Source of the DNA: Nemertoderma westbladi
Lineage: Eukaryota > Xenacoelomorpha > Nemertodermatida > Nemertodermatidae
Assembly: GCA_032718475.1 (NCBI GenBank)
Contig: JAUCBJ010005268.1
Coordinates: 1-22,994, forward strand
Direction of reading: 5' to 3'
Length of the DNA stretch: 22,994 nucleotides
Positions 1 to 9,423 of the stretch are shown here, one piece after another. The position numbers and the translations under genes are program-made. Below the pieces are notes generated by a model. That model ran no database searches. It was given only the letters and a program-made list of their open reading frames with translations, and was not told where the DNA came from. Every line of letters begins with the position of its first letter. Position 1 is the stretch's first letter.

Positions 1-1224
1 CACCGTCAGAAATTGCCTGATTTGCCCCCAGCTGTGAGAAGGCAACTAGCTAGCACAGACTTAGGTAGTACAGAACCCACAGACCAAATTATTAGAGTAG
101 ACAGACTCCCTACTATAGTAGATGAGCCTGAAATAATTAGGCCTGTTCTCGAAGCCACCCCTTTGGTGATAGAGACACCTGTACTCCCAGAACCTACCTC
201 TAAATTCCCTTTGCACAGCACTAAACTACCTGTGCCCAGCAGAACAGCCCCTGAGACAGTTCCTGTCCTGGACTCCGAGCGAAATATCAACGATTTGTCG
301 CCCGTTGTCCCTCGTCTACCCGCTACTATGTTGGCGGCCCCCGCTTCGGCGGTCGAGTGGGTGGATGAGGGACGGCGGGGGATGGATCTCCTGCTCGGGC
401 AGATGCAGGAGACTGTTCAACAGTTCAATGGAACAGTAAGAGAAAGTAAGTTAGAATTACAGGAAGTGCAGCAGAGTATCGCGTTAGAACGCGATAAGTT
501 AGTAAATCTACAAAAGGGTATACCAACACCCCCTGTAACAATGTCTAGGTCTGAAGTATTTCATGCGCAAGGTGTGGAGCCTACACGCATCTATACTGCT
601 AGTGAAGTAGAAACTCCAATAGTAAACCCTATTAAGGGTAATTATAAACCTGTTGACAATGATATTCCATATAGACCTGATAATAATCCGAGAAATTTAT
701 ATACCGATAACTCGATATTAAATAATACGATGGCCCAAGAAAGTTTTACGCGTCAAATGGCTAGAACCGAAGCCCGTCAAGCGGTAAAGGTGGGAGAGAT
801 CGTCAAGTTCAATGGAGATGAGATGAAATGGTTACCTTTTAATGAATATTATAAAGATAACATACAGAACTCTGTGCTATCTAACGGAGAGAAACTTAGA
901 TTCCTCATCGAGTGCTTGGAAGGATCTCCCAAGTTAATGGTGTTAAAGTTTATTGGACATCCAGATGGATTAAGACAAGTTTGGAATACACTAAACATCA
1001 GGTATGGTAATAGGAATAACATAGCTAGGTATTTGTATGCAAAATTGGTAGCGCCCCGAAAGTTCATTAGCAGCGGGATTATAGAGTTTTCCGATGAGAT
1101 TCAATTCATATCCTCTCATGAATTTGATAAATTGTCATTTTATACAATTTATAATATTCCCAAAATTCCATTAATTAATAGATCATGGGAGCGGAGATTC
1201 ACCCTATTAAATATAGTAGTGTGA
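1..1224 (+). pseudogene. BEL/Pao-type retrotransposon gag remnant, 5' partial
   Basis: The frame is open from base 1, so the true start lies outside the window; TTG at 13 is only the first listed codon. Counting from there, residues 1-115 are Pro/Thr/Val-rich and low in structure. Residues about 124-167 are Gln/Glu/Leu-rich and look like a coiled coil. Residues about 262-350 carry the pattern VKFNGDEMKWLPF, then SNGEKLRFLIECLEG and WNTLNIRYG, which matches the gag capsid-like region (DUF1759-type) of BEL/Pao retrotransposons, where the protein packages element RNA. After residue about 351 the sequence becomes AT-rich and unlike gag, and it stops at 1222-1224. The CCHC knuckles, protease and polymerase expected downstream are absent, so this is a truncated copy. 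It lies opposite to both BEL/Pao pol fragments in the window. The family call is by recognised pattern; the boundary near 1080 is inferred. Confidence 0.6.
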
Positions 1225-1876
1225 GAGAATCTCCAATATATAGTCAATAGCCAATAAAATTCATAAAATCATGTATAAAGGGGAATATTGACAATTAAAG
1301 AATTACTATTAAATAGCATCCCAGATCTGTATGCATGCGAATTACCCTAATTCTACTGCTAGCTTTCCATAATGTCACCATAGCAACAACCACGCTAGAA
1401 TTAGAAGGGAGTTAAAAGAACAATAGAAAGCTTGCCCCATTGAATAGCATACGGAATAAATAGCACACTGCTAGTATCCAGGGATACATAATAATAACGT
1501 GGCATTCTGGAAGGCACTTGACTAACGGACAAATGGCCCGAATGTGTACAATTTGTGACAGTTGTGTGGAATTTGTGCGTTTATAGGTGAATGTTACTAC
1601 TAAAGTGTGTTTACAGTAGCGAGTCGCAGTTGTGAAAGTAGCCCTACCTCTGCAGTAAGAACCTGAAGTAAATCTAAGCCCTTGGGACGGATGGTGGAGT
1701 GACTCGCGCTGGTTGTTGTTGTCGTTGTGTAGCTACTACGTTGGCGAGAGACACAGTGGCGACAGTACATCAGCGCTGAGGAGCTTGCGCTGTCCGGGGG
1801 CATTGAGGGGGAGGCAGCGACGACCGCTAGCCTAAATTATAATTAATTATAATATCGATAAACTCATATTGCAGCT
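1225..1876. other. Non-coding stretch; possible leader of the next block
   Basis: No convincing reading frame. Bases 1225-1590 are AT-rich. Bases 1600-1830 are richer in GC and CpG and contain TGGCGAGAGACAC at 1742-1754, vaguely like a retroelement primer-binding site placed before the block at 1877. I found no matching long terminal repeat around 3784-4700, so the leader idea is weak. Confidence 0.25.
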
Positions 1877-3783
1877 ATGACTGAGTTGATAGAAGATGAT
1901 CTTGGTATCGGGGAGCTATATACCCTACCATTGCAAGCATTTGTTGATAGTTTAATACGCGGCGACGCTAGTCAAACTACTACGGAGGACGATGGCCGTT
2001 ATATCGAACCGCCAATGTAAAAGGAACAACTCACGCGTGAATTGGACTATAGAAAATTCACCGCTCGCTATACGCATCGTAATGGTATGTATATGGACTT
2101 CTTAACTACTGGTAATCCTATCGATTTACACGATACGGACGATATAGACACCGAAAGGGAAATGGTTCTATTTAAATATCATACCCAGCGGAGTCGGAAC
2201 GATGAACTGAGAATCGAACACGAAAAATTCTATTCGAAATCGACTCGAAAGAGAAGACATTGAAAAACCGGATAAACGCAATGACTTCAACGTATATTTG
2301 GAATTCTTGAGAGAAACATTGTAAAACTGGAGAAAGATCACCCGCGTTTCCCCTACAAGACGTGCGTCTTTGGTATTATTACTATGAATGCCCTAGACCC
2401 AACCAACAAACGGAAAGACATAAACATCCGCGGAGACGTTGCGCTAAACACAGTTTTACTCGCTATACTTAGGGGAGTTTCGAGCGAAACTTGTTCGACG
2501 TATCACCTACGCTCGCTCGACTCAAAAGATCCTTAAATAAACCGATGATCAGAGTTCCGGAATACTCGGTCAGACCTCCTCATTCCCTGGTTAGACCTCA
2601 GACTCTTGATCCTAATAGTATCACGGATCCTCCCGAACTGTACTCACTGTTCAAAGATCTAGTGTTACCCGAACAATTAGTCGGTGGCACTCCGGTTGTG
2701 GGCTCCCTAGATATTCGCCCATCTTACCTAGCCGGATTGGGACGTGGACACCTAATATCGCCGTTCAACCCGTATAATCGTCCCAGTCTAACCCTGATAC
2801 AACCTGTCACCGAGGTGGAGGAGAACGTTGTACGAAACGCGCTAGACGCTATTTGACAAAAGATCGGAAAACGAACTTACGATTGTTTAGATAAACGTAA
2901 ATTGCAGCGGCAAGTCCAAGCGGTAAAATAATTAGCTTTACCCCAGTTTGATCGGGAAATCCAGAATCTCGAGGAAGACATCGAACTTGGACGAATCTAC
3001 TCTCTGCAAGAGTTTTTGGACGAACGCTTCCAATGACCAGCGGAGGAAAATCAGCTCGAGGAGAAGCATATCGAAATGGACGAGAGAGAAGAAGCAGCTT
3101 TAGCCCAGCCAGAAGCTCAAATCCTTATGACCGATCTCTATTCCAAAACCATTATTCATCCTTCAATGGTTCCCCATTTCGGAGACAAACTCTTCCCCAC
3201 AGTACAACCCCAACCGGTTGATATCAACCTAAGATCTCGAAATCTTATCGCTGACGCTCCTATGTTACAACGTCCGCCAATCGAGGCCACTCGAGTCGAC
3301 GGTATACTCGTTGACCCTCCGGACAATCGAGCGGATCTTGTCCGTCGTATGGTACACGAGGTCAACCTACGCGCTAGACCTTTACCGACCTTATGGGATC
3401 AAAGACCACCCTTATTATTTCTCACTACTAAATTTCTCACTACTCATGGTCCACCTACCGCTCTTGTGCAAACGACCCGTCAGGGACCAGTAAGGGCTGC
3501 TGTCTTGAAACACGCTCTGAAGGTTGTTCGACCTCGCTCCACTGAGGTTGATATCGATCAACCGGGTACCTCGACCAGCGGATACACCGACCGTAACCCT
3601 AAACCTTCCGATGCAATTGTATTGCACCCTTCACCCAGGAGTTATAGCCCTCCTAGTAAAGTGGCTCGCCCCAAAGGACTCTTGCTAGCCTCAAAAAACT
3701 GTGTAAACGCCGTTCGTGTAAGAAGGACTAACTGTTTAGAGTATTTTTATATTTTAAAAACTGTGATTTTTTATATTTTATAG
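1877..3783 (+). pseudogene. CpG-rich decayed protein-coding block, product not recognised
   Basis: A series of plus-strand frames reads like one former protein of roughly 600 residues. ATG at 1877 opens a frame that meets TAA at 2018-2020, continues sensibly in the same frame to TGA at 2261, and then moves through other frames between about 2235 and 2490. From 2491 one frame runs to about 3715, broken by TGA 2854-2856, TAA 2929-2931 and TGA 3034-3036. Every stop differs by one C-to-T change from CAA or CGA. The product is hydrophilic: acidic at the N-terminus (MTELIEDDLGIGELY), Pro/Arg-rich in the middle (FNPYNRPSLTLIQP), a Gln/Glu/Leu-rich stretch near 2870-3100, and a Pro/Ser/Arg-rich tail (LHPSPRSYSPPSKVARPKG). 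CpG and codons such as CGA, TCG and ACG are commoner than in the rest of the window, suggesting a fairly young insertion or foreign origin. A structural protein of a retroelement or endogenous virus is possible, but I recognise no domain. Confidence 0.5.
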
Positions 3784-3791
3784 AATTAAAT

Positions 3792-3957
3792 CCCATTTTC
3801 TGGGAGCGGTGTAAAAGCTTTTGCGGATATAACAGGTCATTTTTCTCTGCAATATACTGTGTAGGTGTTTTAGCGGACATAACAAGCCATTTTCTCCGTA
3901 ATGTACCGTGAAGGTGTTTTAGCGGACATAACAAGCCATTTTCTGCCGCAATGCGCC
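3792..3957. repeat. Diverged tandem repeat, about 50-bp unit, three copies
   Basis: The core GCGGACATAACAAGCCAT (or GCGGATATAACAGGTCAT) occurs at 3823, 3873 and 3922, giving spacings of 50 and 49 bases. Each copy continues into CATTTTCT, a short variable part and GTGTAGGTGTTTTA-like sequence. A partial unit precedes the first copy. It directly follows the decayed coding block. Confidence 0.75.
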
Positions 3958-5024
3958 TAATACTCTAAAAGACTGGAACTCAGATGACGAAATCTGTCAG
4001 CTGATTTACTTTAAATGTGGAACCTCTCTTTGTTCTGCTCAGCCAATCAGAGCGATTTTCATTTTATGTTGGACAAGGGCCTATGTAAAACTGCGCAATG
4101 CATTACGGTCTTTGTTTACCTTTTCTAAGCCTCGGAACACCGGCTTAGAATTCTTCTGTGCTTCTGTAGAAGTTTCAGACTTTGGCCAAACATTAGATGG
4201 CTTTGATTACAAGAACGTAAATCTATTATCTGATGAACCTACTGGACTGACTGCAGTACTACCGATACTGTGCTTCTTTCACCGCATTATTTTACTTCTG
4301 TTTACTGTCTGTTATTAATTGTTGTATATTGATGGATATGTTGTTATATTTGGAGAATACCGATAAATAACCATAAAACCCCCAATCTTCTTGATTACTG
4401 AAGGTAAGAGGGACCGGTTACCTGTAGCAATTGCGACTTACATTATAGTGGTTTTTGTGTGAATTAAATGCTATTTCATAATCCCTACATGTGTCAGTTG
4501 TTATCCTCCTTATATATGATCAAATTCAGTGACGGTCGGCAGATCAGTGCGAAGTAGTGTGAAGTCGTGTGCAGTAGTGTGACAGATAATAAAGCATCTC
4601 CTAAAGAATGCGCTATTTACGAAACTCAGTGGCCATCTCGTTGTGTTTAGTATAAGTCATAACTCTGTTTTTATACTTAAAGCGCCACGTCCAAAGGAAC
4701 TGTTAATATTTCCCCGAAAGTGAATAATATTGTCAGAGATTATATAGTAACGATCAATCGAATAATACAGTAGGTCTGCACCGCAATCACTTCAAAGCAC
4801 CCGAATCCAGTCTCCCTTAACAGTGGGTGAATGATCGGGCATGATGATCGCGCTTCGGCTAATGTTACTTCATGTGCACTAAATACTTGTTATAGGCTAA
4901 AGTCGATTTATAAACAAGAGGACACCTAAAATTAGCAGGTTAAACTGCTAAAGGTCTGAAAGCGCGAACAGATGCCCTAAAATCGGCTTGCGGCGGACTG
5001 AATTTTTTTAAACCTGTTAAACCC
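3958..5024. other. Non-coding stretch without recognised features
   Basis: AT-rich DNA with no supported gene. The 68-codon frame at 4112-4318 has no recognisable domain and looks accidental. A short GTGAAGTAGTGTGA-like simple repeat lies near 4548-4582. I see no tRNA, snRNA or terminal repeat. Confidence 0.4.
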
Positions 5025-5054
5025 GGGGGGGGGGGGGGTCAATATGACCCCCCC
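5025..5054. repeat. G14 run ending in a perfect 10-bp hairpin
   Basis: A run of 14 G (5025-5038) is followed by TCA-ATA-TGA and seven C. Bases 5032-5041 and 5045-5054 are exact reverse complements separated by a three-base loop (ATA), a perfect short inverted repeat of almost pure G against C. Confidence 0.9.
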
Positions 5055-5318
5055 GTGGTTTTTTTATTATAATTCTGAAACAAACGCAGTTGGGAATCTG
5101 CAATTTTATGACTTTTCCTAAAAATCTATTGTCTTCCTAGTAGTGAAAACCGTTTTCAAAAATATTTGGTACTTTTCGAGTTATAGCACCATTTTTTAAC
5201 CCTACTTTTGGCACTTTTTTTGAGACGTTTTTTGAAAATTACATTTCATTAAATATGAATTGTAACATCTCTATTTTTGATTTACACCGGTTTTTTGGTG
5301 TTAGAAATTGGATGGAAT

Positions 5319-6395
5319 TCATATAAATTTATTTAGAAATTTCAAACTTGTTTTTTTTGGTGGGTTCCAAATTTTGGTGCCAGCCTTGTATTTTTCGGAT
5401 GTGTGTGCAAAATGTGGTGCTAGCACCAAATTTTGAAAACCATCAAATATATCAATTGATTGTGTCACCTTGTTTCTTGCGTTATACGGGTTTGTGATGG
5501 TTCTGAATTCAATGGAATCAGTAAAAATTTCATAAGAGTTCTCAAACTTGTATTTTTCGCCAGTGGTGAAAATTGTTGTGCCAGCACCAAATTTTGGAAA
5601 ATATGTAAATTGATAAGTAGATAGTATCACCTTATGATTCGTGCCTCTATGTAGTATCGATTTATGCGAGTCCCAAATGATCTGGTGGACTATTGGTGAT
5701 TTGTTAGGAATTATTATGGGTTTTGGTGGGATAACTAAGCTGTTGTTGTTCACCACTCTGGAATTCATAACGAGAATCCCGTCGTCGTTCAACTGCGGGG
5801 ACAGCATGTTGAGCTTGCTGTCTCGACAAAGGTGTTGTTGCTTGCTAACTCTATCCACTTCGTCGGCGTAGTTCTTTCTCTGCTCATATCATATTATGGC
5901 TTTAGCCGCTCCTTCCAGATCGATGCTTGGTTTCCTTTTGGCATCCTTGCCCACTCCCCTAAGGAAATCCCCGTAGGCCCTCCAATACGCTACCAACTTC
6001 TTAGTCTTATACCAGCTGGAGCTGTAGCTGAGCAACCTATCCGTCAGGTTGTCGCATTGTTCTTCTGATTTTGGTGGCACCTCCTTGACCTCTCTCACCA
6101 TCTGGCTGTATATCTCTTCCCCTTCTGAATCCTCCCCCTCTTCTCCTGGTGCTACTTCCTCTGAGCCCGGGTCCACCTTCCTCATTGGTGGCCAGGCTGA
6201 TCTATCGTTCAGGAAGTGTGGCCTGTGTTGCCACAACCCTTCCTTCTTTGAGAAAGTGTGGCGTGCCACGCCCCTTGGTAACAAATCTGCTGGGTTGTTG
6301 TCGGTAGGACAGTAATGCCACCTTTATAGGTCAGTCGTCGCCCTTATCTCGTCTACCCTATTCGCGACGAATATGGGGTATCTCGTCTTCTCATT
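5319..6395 (-). pseudogene. BEL/Pao retrotransposon pol remnant (RNase H end to integrase zinc-binding region)
   Basis: One minus-strand frame reads from about 6395 to 5319 with two in-frame stops, TAA at 6324-6326 and TGA at 5889-5891. It begins with YPIFVANRVDEIR and, after the first stop, RWHYCPTDNNPADLLPRGV, the hallmark junction between RNase H and integrase in BEL/Pao Pol. A long acidic linker follows (about 6050-6200). From 5858, LNDDGILVMNSRVV leads into HKSILHRG, with His65 and His70 in the position of the HxxxxH pair of the H2C2 integrase zinc finger (numbered from the ATG at 5858). The CxxC half and the DDE catalytic core are missing; past about 5610 the frame runs into unrelated AT-rich repeats. 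In a live element this enzyme copies RNA into DNA and inserts it into the genome. This copy is dead: it is truncated and has two stops. The family call is fairly secure by motif order. Confidence 0.75.
5330..5640. repeat. Degenerate internal repeats in AT-rich DNA
   Basis: TCAAACTTG occurs at 5342 and 5542, each preceded by a related GAATTCA...AAATTT stretch, a spacing of 200. AGCACCAAATTTTG occurs at 5422 and 5583, spacing 161. CCAAATTTTGGTGCCAGCC at about 5367 resembles the same motif in inverted form. The repeats overlap the distal part of the minus-strand frame that began as retrotransposon pol, so that part of the frame is probably repeat sequence rather than integrase. Confidence 0.5.
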
Positions 6396-6774
6396 ATGTC
6401 TTTATGCAATTGACATTTGTATCCTGGGTTGTAACGTTCCTTATATAGCCCTATGCGTATTGCGTATGCGTATTGCATATGCGTATTACATATGCGTAAA
6501 TATTCCAAAGACTGTTTTTCTGAACTTGTTGTTCCTTGTTAGTGTGATAATAGGCCCTGCCCTACAAGAACAAGACTCAGTCTGGGACACTACCACAACA
6601 CTGCCATGTAAATCCAATCGCTGTCCATCCACAAAGTCAAGCAAGCTCCATCCACTGCCCTGTCAATCACATCGCGGCTTGGCCATTAACAAAAGCCAGT
6701 CCTTGGCGGGAATCTGAGTTCAAAGGCATGCCGCAGATGAGCGATGTAAACTGTTACCTTGAAATCATTTCAGT
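6396..6774. other. Spacer between BEL/Pao and Helitron-like remnants, with a small 13-bp repeat
   Basis: The open frame at 6373-6717 has no recognisable protein. Bases 6455-6500 hold about 3.5 copies of a 13-bp unit, GCGTATTGCATAT and variants. Nothing else is supported. Confidence 0.5.
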
Positions 6775-7484
6775 GTCATTTCAGGGTAAAGGATCACAAA
6801 CTGTAAATAATATATTATATCATATTGCATCACATTCCCCTGGCAATCATCTTCCACTACTGTATCCAGAAGGTTTAATATTTCCTCATCAATTCTAGAT
6901 GATGAGGTCTGATGGCACTGTTGTAGGGGCTATACCATCTTTTATGTATGGTCTACCATTCAATTCCCCAAATTATAAGTTTGCCTCTATGCGTGAACAT
7001 ATGCACATTGGGATGTTTGATGAATGACTATTCTCATCAAAGGATCCTTCATATGCATTATTGGTTTAATGTATATATGAATTCAGTCTTGAACCATAAC
7101 TCAGCTCAGCTTGTCCTCAAAAAGGGATTTGAGCAAGTATGTGATGGCGAGGAACATCTCCCATGTGGTGTATCAGATACCATTTTATGCTTTGATGAGC
7201 TAGAATCCAGCCATTGTGTTCGAGAACTCTGTGCATTATTAAGATATGGCTATTGGAACTATTTCTTTACAGCTACATGCAATAATGCATTTACTCCTGG
7301 AATTGCCCCAGTATTTAAGGCAGTCAGAGGTCTTTATGACCTTCTTGACTATAAAGATGTAGCAAGAGCTATGGAGAAATATGTTACATTATTTACACGT
7401 TGTTGGAATCGTGTTGCTAACCATCTTCATTATTGCATTGTAAATGGTATTGATAAAGCTTTTGGCAATGTAAAATATATATAG
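6775..7484 (+). pseudogene. Helitron-like Rep (N-terminal Rep region) remnant
   Basis: Frame from about 6775 reads LPLLYPEGLIFPHQF, meets TAG at 6896-6898, continues with DGTVVGAIPSFMYG and FASMREHMHIGMFDE, then meets TGA at 7025-7027. Near 7063 the coding sense moves to the frame that ends at 7484: LNHNSAQLVLKKGFEQ, then NYFFTATCNNAFTPGIAPV and NRVANHLHYCIVNG. The order 'large basin' motif, FxTxTxN-like motif and following helical region resembles the Helitron_like_N region of rolling-circle transposon proteins, whose Rep domain nicks and joins single-stranded DNA. The His-hydrophobic-His metal motif, the catalytic tyrosines and the Pif1-type helicase are not visible downstream: the SINE and satellite lie there. 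Two stops and one frameshift make it inactive. It could belong to a Helentron-like subgroup; I cannot decide. Confidence 0.5.
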
Positions 7485-7499
7485 CAGCGCATGTAAGCA

Positions 7500-7800
7500 C
7501 AAGACCAAGGTTCCCCTGTTGCCAACATGCTCCATATACATGGAGCTATACTGTTACCTATAAGGTAGGGAGGGCGCCACACTAACTCCCAAGGGTGAAC
7601 AATCCATAACTATCCACCTCTTGCTTTACTCCCCCAGCAGAAGCCAGGTTCCCATTGTACCGCTGGGTTTGCGTAAGCACTAATTTCTAAAGTGTCTTGC
7701 TTAGGGACACAACAGTGCCAAATTTATACAGCCTGTAGTCGGATTCGAACCCGCGCGCCAATCGCTAATGTTAAGGCAGTTCAGGCGCTGTATGCACTCG
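7500..7800 (-). mobile_element. tRNA-derived SINE
   Basis: On the minus strand GGTTCGAATCC (forward 7741-7751) is a perfect RNA polymerase III B box, preceded by tRNA-like sequence (CCTTAACATTAGCGATTGGC) standing where the A-box half should be. It is followed by GTGTCCCTAAGCAAGACACTTTA-like sequence and then a body with ATGGGAACCTGGCTTCTGCT and GGGAGTAAAGCAAGAGG. This arrangement is that of tRNA-headed SINEs with a conserved core, common in deuterostomes and molluscs. SINEs encode no protein and are copied by LINE machinery. The A box is degenerate. An imperfect hairpin (GCTCCAT/ATGGAGC) lies at 7529-7546 near the 3' end. The exact 3' boundary is uncertain. Confidence 0.7.
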
Positions 7801-7810
7801 GACACTGGGA

Positions 7811-8156
7811 CACTATGAATAATAGCACCATATGGTTCACAACTATGAATAACAGCACCATATGGTCCATAACTATGAGTAATAGCACCATATGGTTCAC
7901 AACTATGAATAACGGCACCATATGGTTCACAACTATGAATAATGGCACCATATGGTCCATAACTATGAATAATAGCACCATATGGTTCACAACTATGAAT
8001 AATAGCACCATATGGTTCACAACTATGAATAACAGCACCATATGGTCCACTCCACAACTATAATAACAGCACCATATGGTCCATAACTGTGAATGTTTAG
8101 TACCATATGGTCCATAACATTTAAAAGCAGCACCATACAGTATGGTCCACAAATAC
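7811..8156. repeat. 30-bp satellite array with 90-bp higher-order pattern
   Basis: Eight uniform 30-bp units run from 7811 to 8050, followed by about three degenerate units to about 8156. Each unit holds AATAGCACCATATGGT or a variant, including the perfect 10-bp palindrome ACCATATGGT. Units end in TTCAC or in TCCAT/TCCAC in the order F-S-F-F-S-F-F-S, a period of three units (90 bp). Because 30 is a multiple of three, frames stay open through the array on both strands; these are side effects, not genes. Confidence 0.95.
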
Positions 8157-8194
8157 ATATAAATAACAGGAGGCATATTCCATCTTTCTGTCAG

Positions 8195-8510
8195 GTCTGG
8201 CTGTCTGTCTGTCTGGCTGGTTTGTTGTCGGTTTGTTATGCTGGCAAACCCGCAGACCGTCGCCTGTCTGAGTATCTGTTTGGCTGGCAGACTGGCATCT
8301 GTTTGGCTGATAGGTCTATCTGCCTGTCGGCTCTGGATGGCTATCTCTCTATCTGTTTGACCTAACTGGCTGTCTGGTGTGTATGTCTATATCAATGGCC
8401 TGTTCGGTTTGACTGTCAATCTGTCTGTCAGCAACGTTTGGCTATATACCTGTCTCTCTGGTCAAGTTGGCTACCGTCTCGTCTGGCTGTCTGTCTGTTT
8501 TTGCCTGGTC
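8195..8510. repeat. Degenerate CTGT/CTGG simple-repeat tract
   Basis: Dense, imperfect CTGT, CTGG and GTCTGTCTG words run across about 315 bases, mixed with GGCTGG and TTTGGCTG. It looks like an old, mutated tetranucleotide microsatellite. No supported protein. Confidence 0.8.
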
Positions 8511-8689
8511 TAGATCGTTGCCTGCAACAATATTGCCACATTATGGACAATGTGGACGGTACGGTAGAGAATTCGGTACAGTATGAGATATCCGTCTTTT
8601 GCGTTTACTACCTGGACAACTGAGTAATAGCTGAGAATAGGGACAACAATTTGGAAGTTGCTGTCGGTATTCTACATCCAGACAAACAG

Positions 8690-8785
8690 CAAAACAGATA
8701 TTATACTAGCCAATGGCTAGTAGCCATTAGCCAACCAGACCAGACAGGCAGTCCTGACTGACTGACAGTCATACCAGACAGTAGG
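8690..8785. repeat. CAGA/CTGA-rich tract, partly complementary to the preceding CTGT tract
   Basis: Words such as CCAGACCAGACAGGCAG and CATACCAGACAG are the opposite-strand form of the CTGTCTGG words at 8195-8510, so the two tracts could pair as a large, imperfect foldback. CTAGCCAATGGCTAG at 8707-8721 is a further local hairpin. Confidence 0.6.
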
Positions 8786-8895
8786 GATGCAACAGAGCTC
8801 CGGCTCCGGAAATCTGGAGCTCCGGCTCAATTTTCTAGCTCTGGTTCCGGCTACGGGCAAATCCATCCGGAGCCAATCCGGAGCTTCTGTTGTTA
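8781..8895. mobile_element. Possible short hAT-like transposon end or hairpin repeat
   Basis: GTAGGGATGCAACAGAGC at 8781 resembles the ends of hAT-type elements (recalled pattern). AACAGAGCTCCGGCTCCGG at 8791-8809 is imperfectly inverted at about 8867-8893 (CCGGAGCCAATCCGGAGCTTCTGTT), making a foldback of about 105 bases with many CCGG sites. No transposase and no clear target duplication are visible. It may be just a palindromic repeat. Confidence 0.35.
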
Positions 8896-9059
8896 AAATT
8901 TAAATTAAAATAATTAGTTTTTTAATTAGTATAAAAAACACAAGGGTCATAAACGCTGAATAGTGCCCTTTTCACACAATGGTGTCTGTAATTTTGTTAC
9001 ATTATGTCAACTTATCGGCGTTCTGGAAGATTAATTAGACCGTTAGGGCTTATTGCTTC

Positions 9060-9423
9060 CAAAAAAAAACGTCTGTTTGTGTGTGTGTTAGTTCGTGTGT
9101 TTGTTTGTTTTGGTGTTTGTCGTTATGTTTAGTTCGGAAGTCATCAATCAAATGTAAATTCCATCAACAAGCTGTCATTGGTGTTATTTTACCATTGCGC
9201 CTATGGTGTTTTTTTCGTTTATCTCTATTTTTCGAGCCCAGAGGCTATGGACGGAGTAGCCGATCATGCCAGGGACCTTAGAATCGCGGTATCTAGATGC
9301 TGTGAAAATTTCATCAAAATCGTTAGAGTAGTTTTGGCTGTAGATCAGTCAGTCAGTCAGCCAGCCAGCCAGCCAGTCAGTCAGCCAGCCAGCCAGGCAG
9401 TCAGCCAGCCAGCCAGTCAGTCA
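9060..9423 (+). repeat. Interspersed-repeat tail ending in a CAGT/CAGC microsatellite
   Basis: A T/G-rich start (about 9060-9125) leads to GAAAATTTCATCAAAATCGT (9304-9323), a phrase often seen near the ends of invertebrate interspersed repeats that terminate in tetranucleotide arrays. Bases 9346-9423 are an array of CAGT and CAGC (one CAGG) units. The element type cannot be named. Confidence 0.5.

Noticed and set aside
2854-3036. Selenocysteine or programmed stop read-through in the CpG-rich block
   Set aside because: Both TGA and TAA occur, together with frameshifts, and C-to-T decay explains all stops more simply.
4112-4318. Small secreted or membrane protein
   Set aside because: The hydrophobic end is short and AT-driven, with no supporting motif, promoter or conservation evidence.
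1225-4700. Long terminal repeats around the CpG-rich block
   Set aside because: I compared 1225-1876 with 3784-4700 by eye and found no direct repeat of useful length.
7735-7800. Functional tRNA gene on the minus strand
   Set aside because: The B box is perfect but the cloverleaf cannot be completed and a SINE body follows.
7811-8156. CRISPR-like array
   Set aside because: Units are contiguous with no unique spacers, and the setting is a eukaryotic genome.
7692-8176. Long open frames on both strands through the 30-bp array
   Set aside because: The unit length is a multiple of three, so frames stay open automatically. The repeated peptides differ by strand and match nothing.
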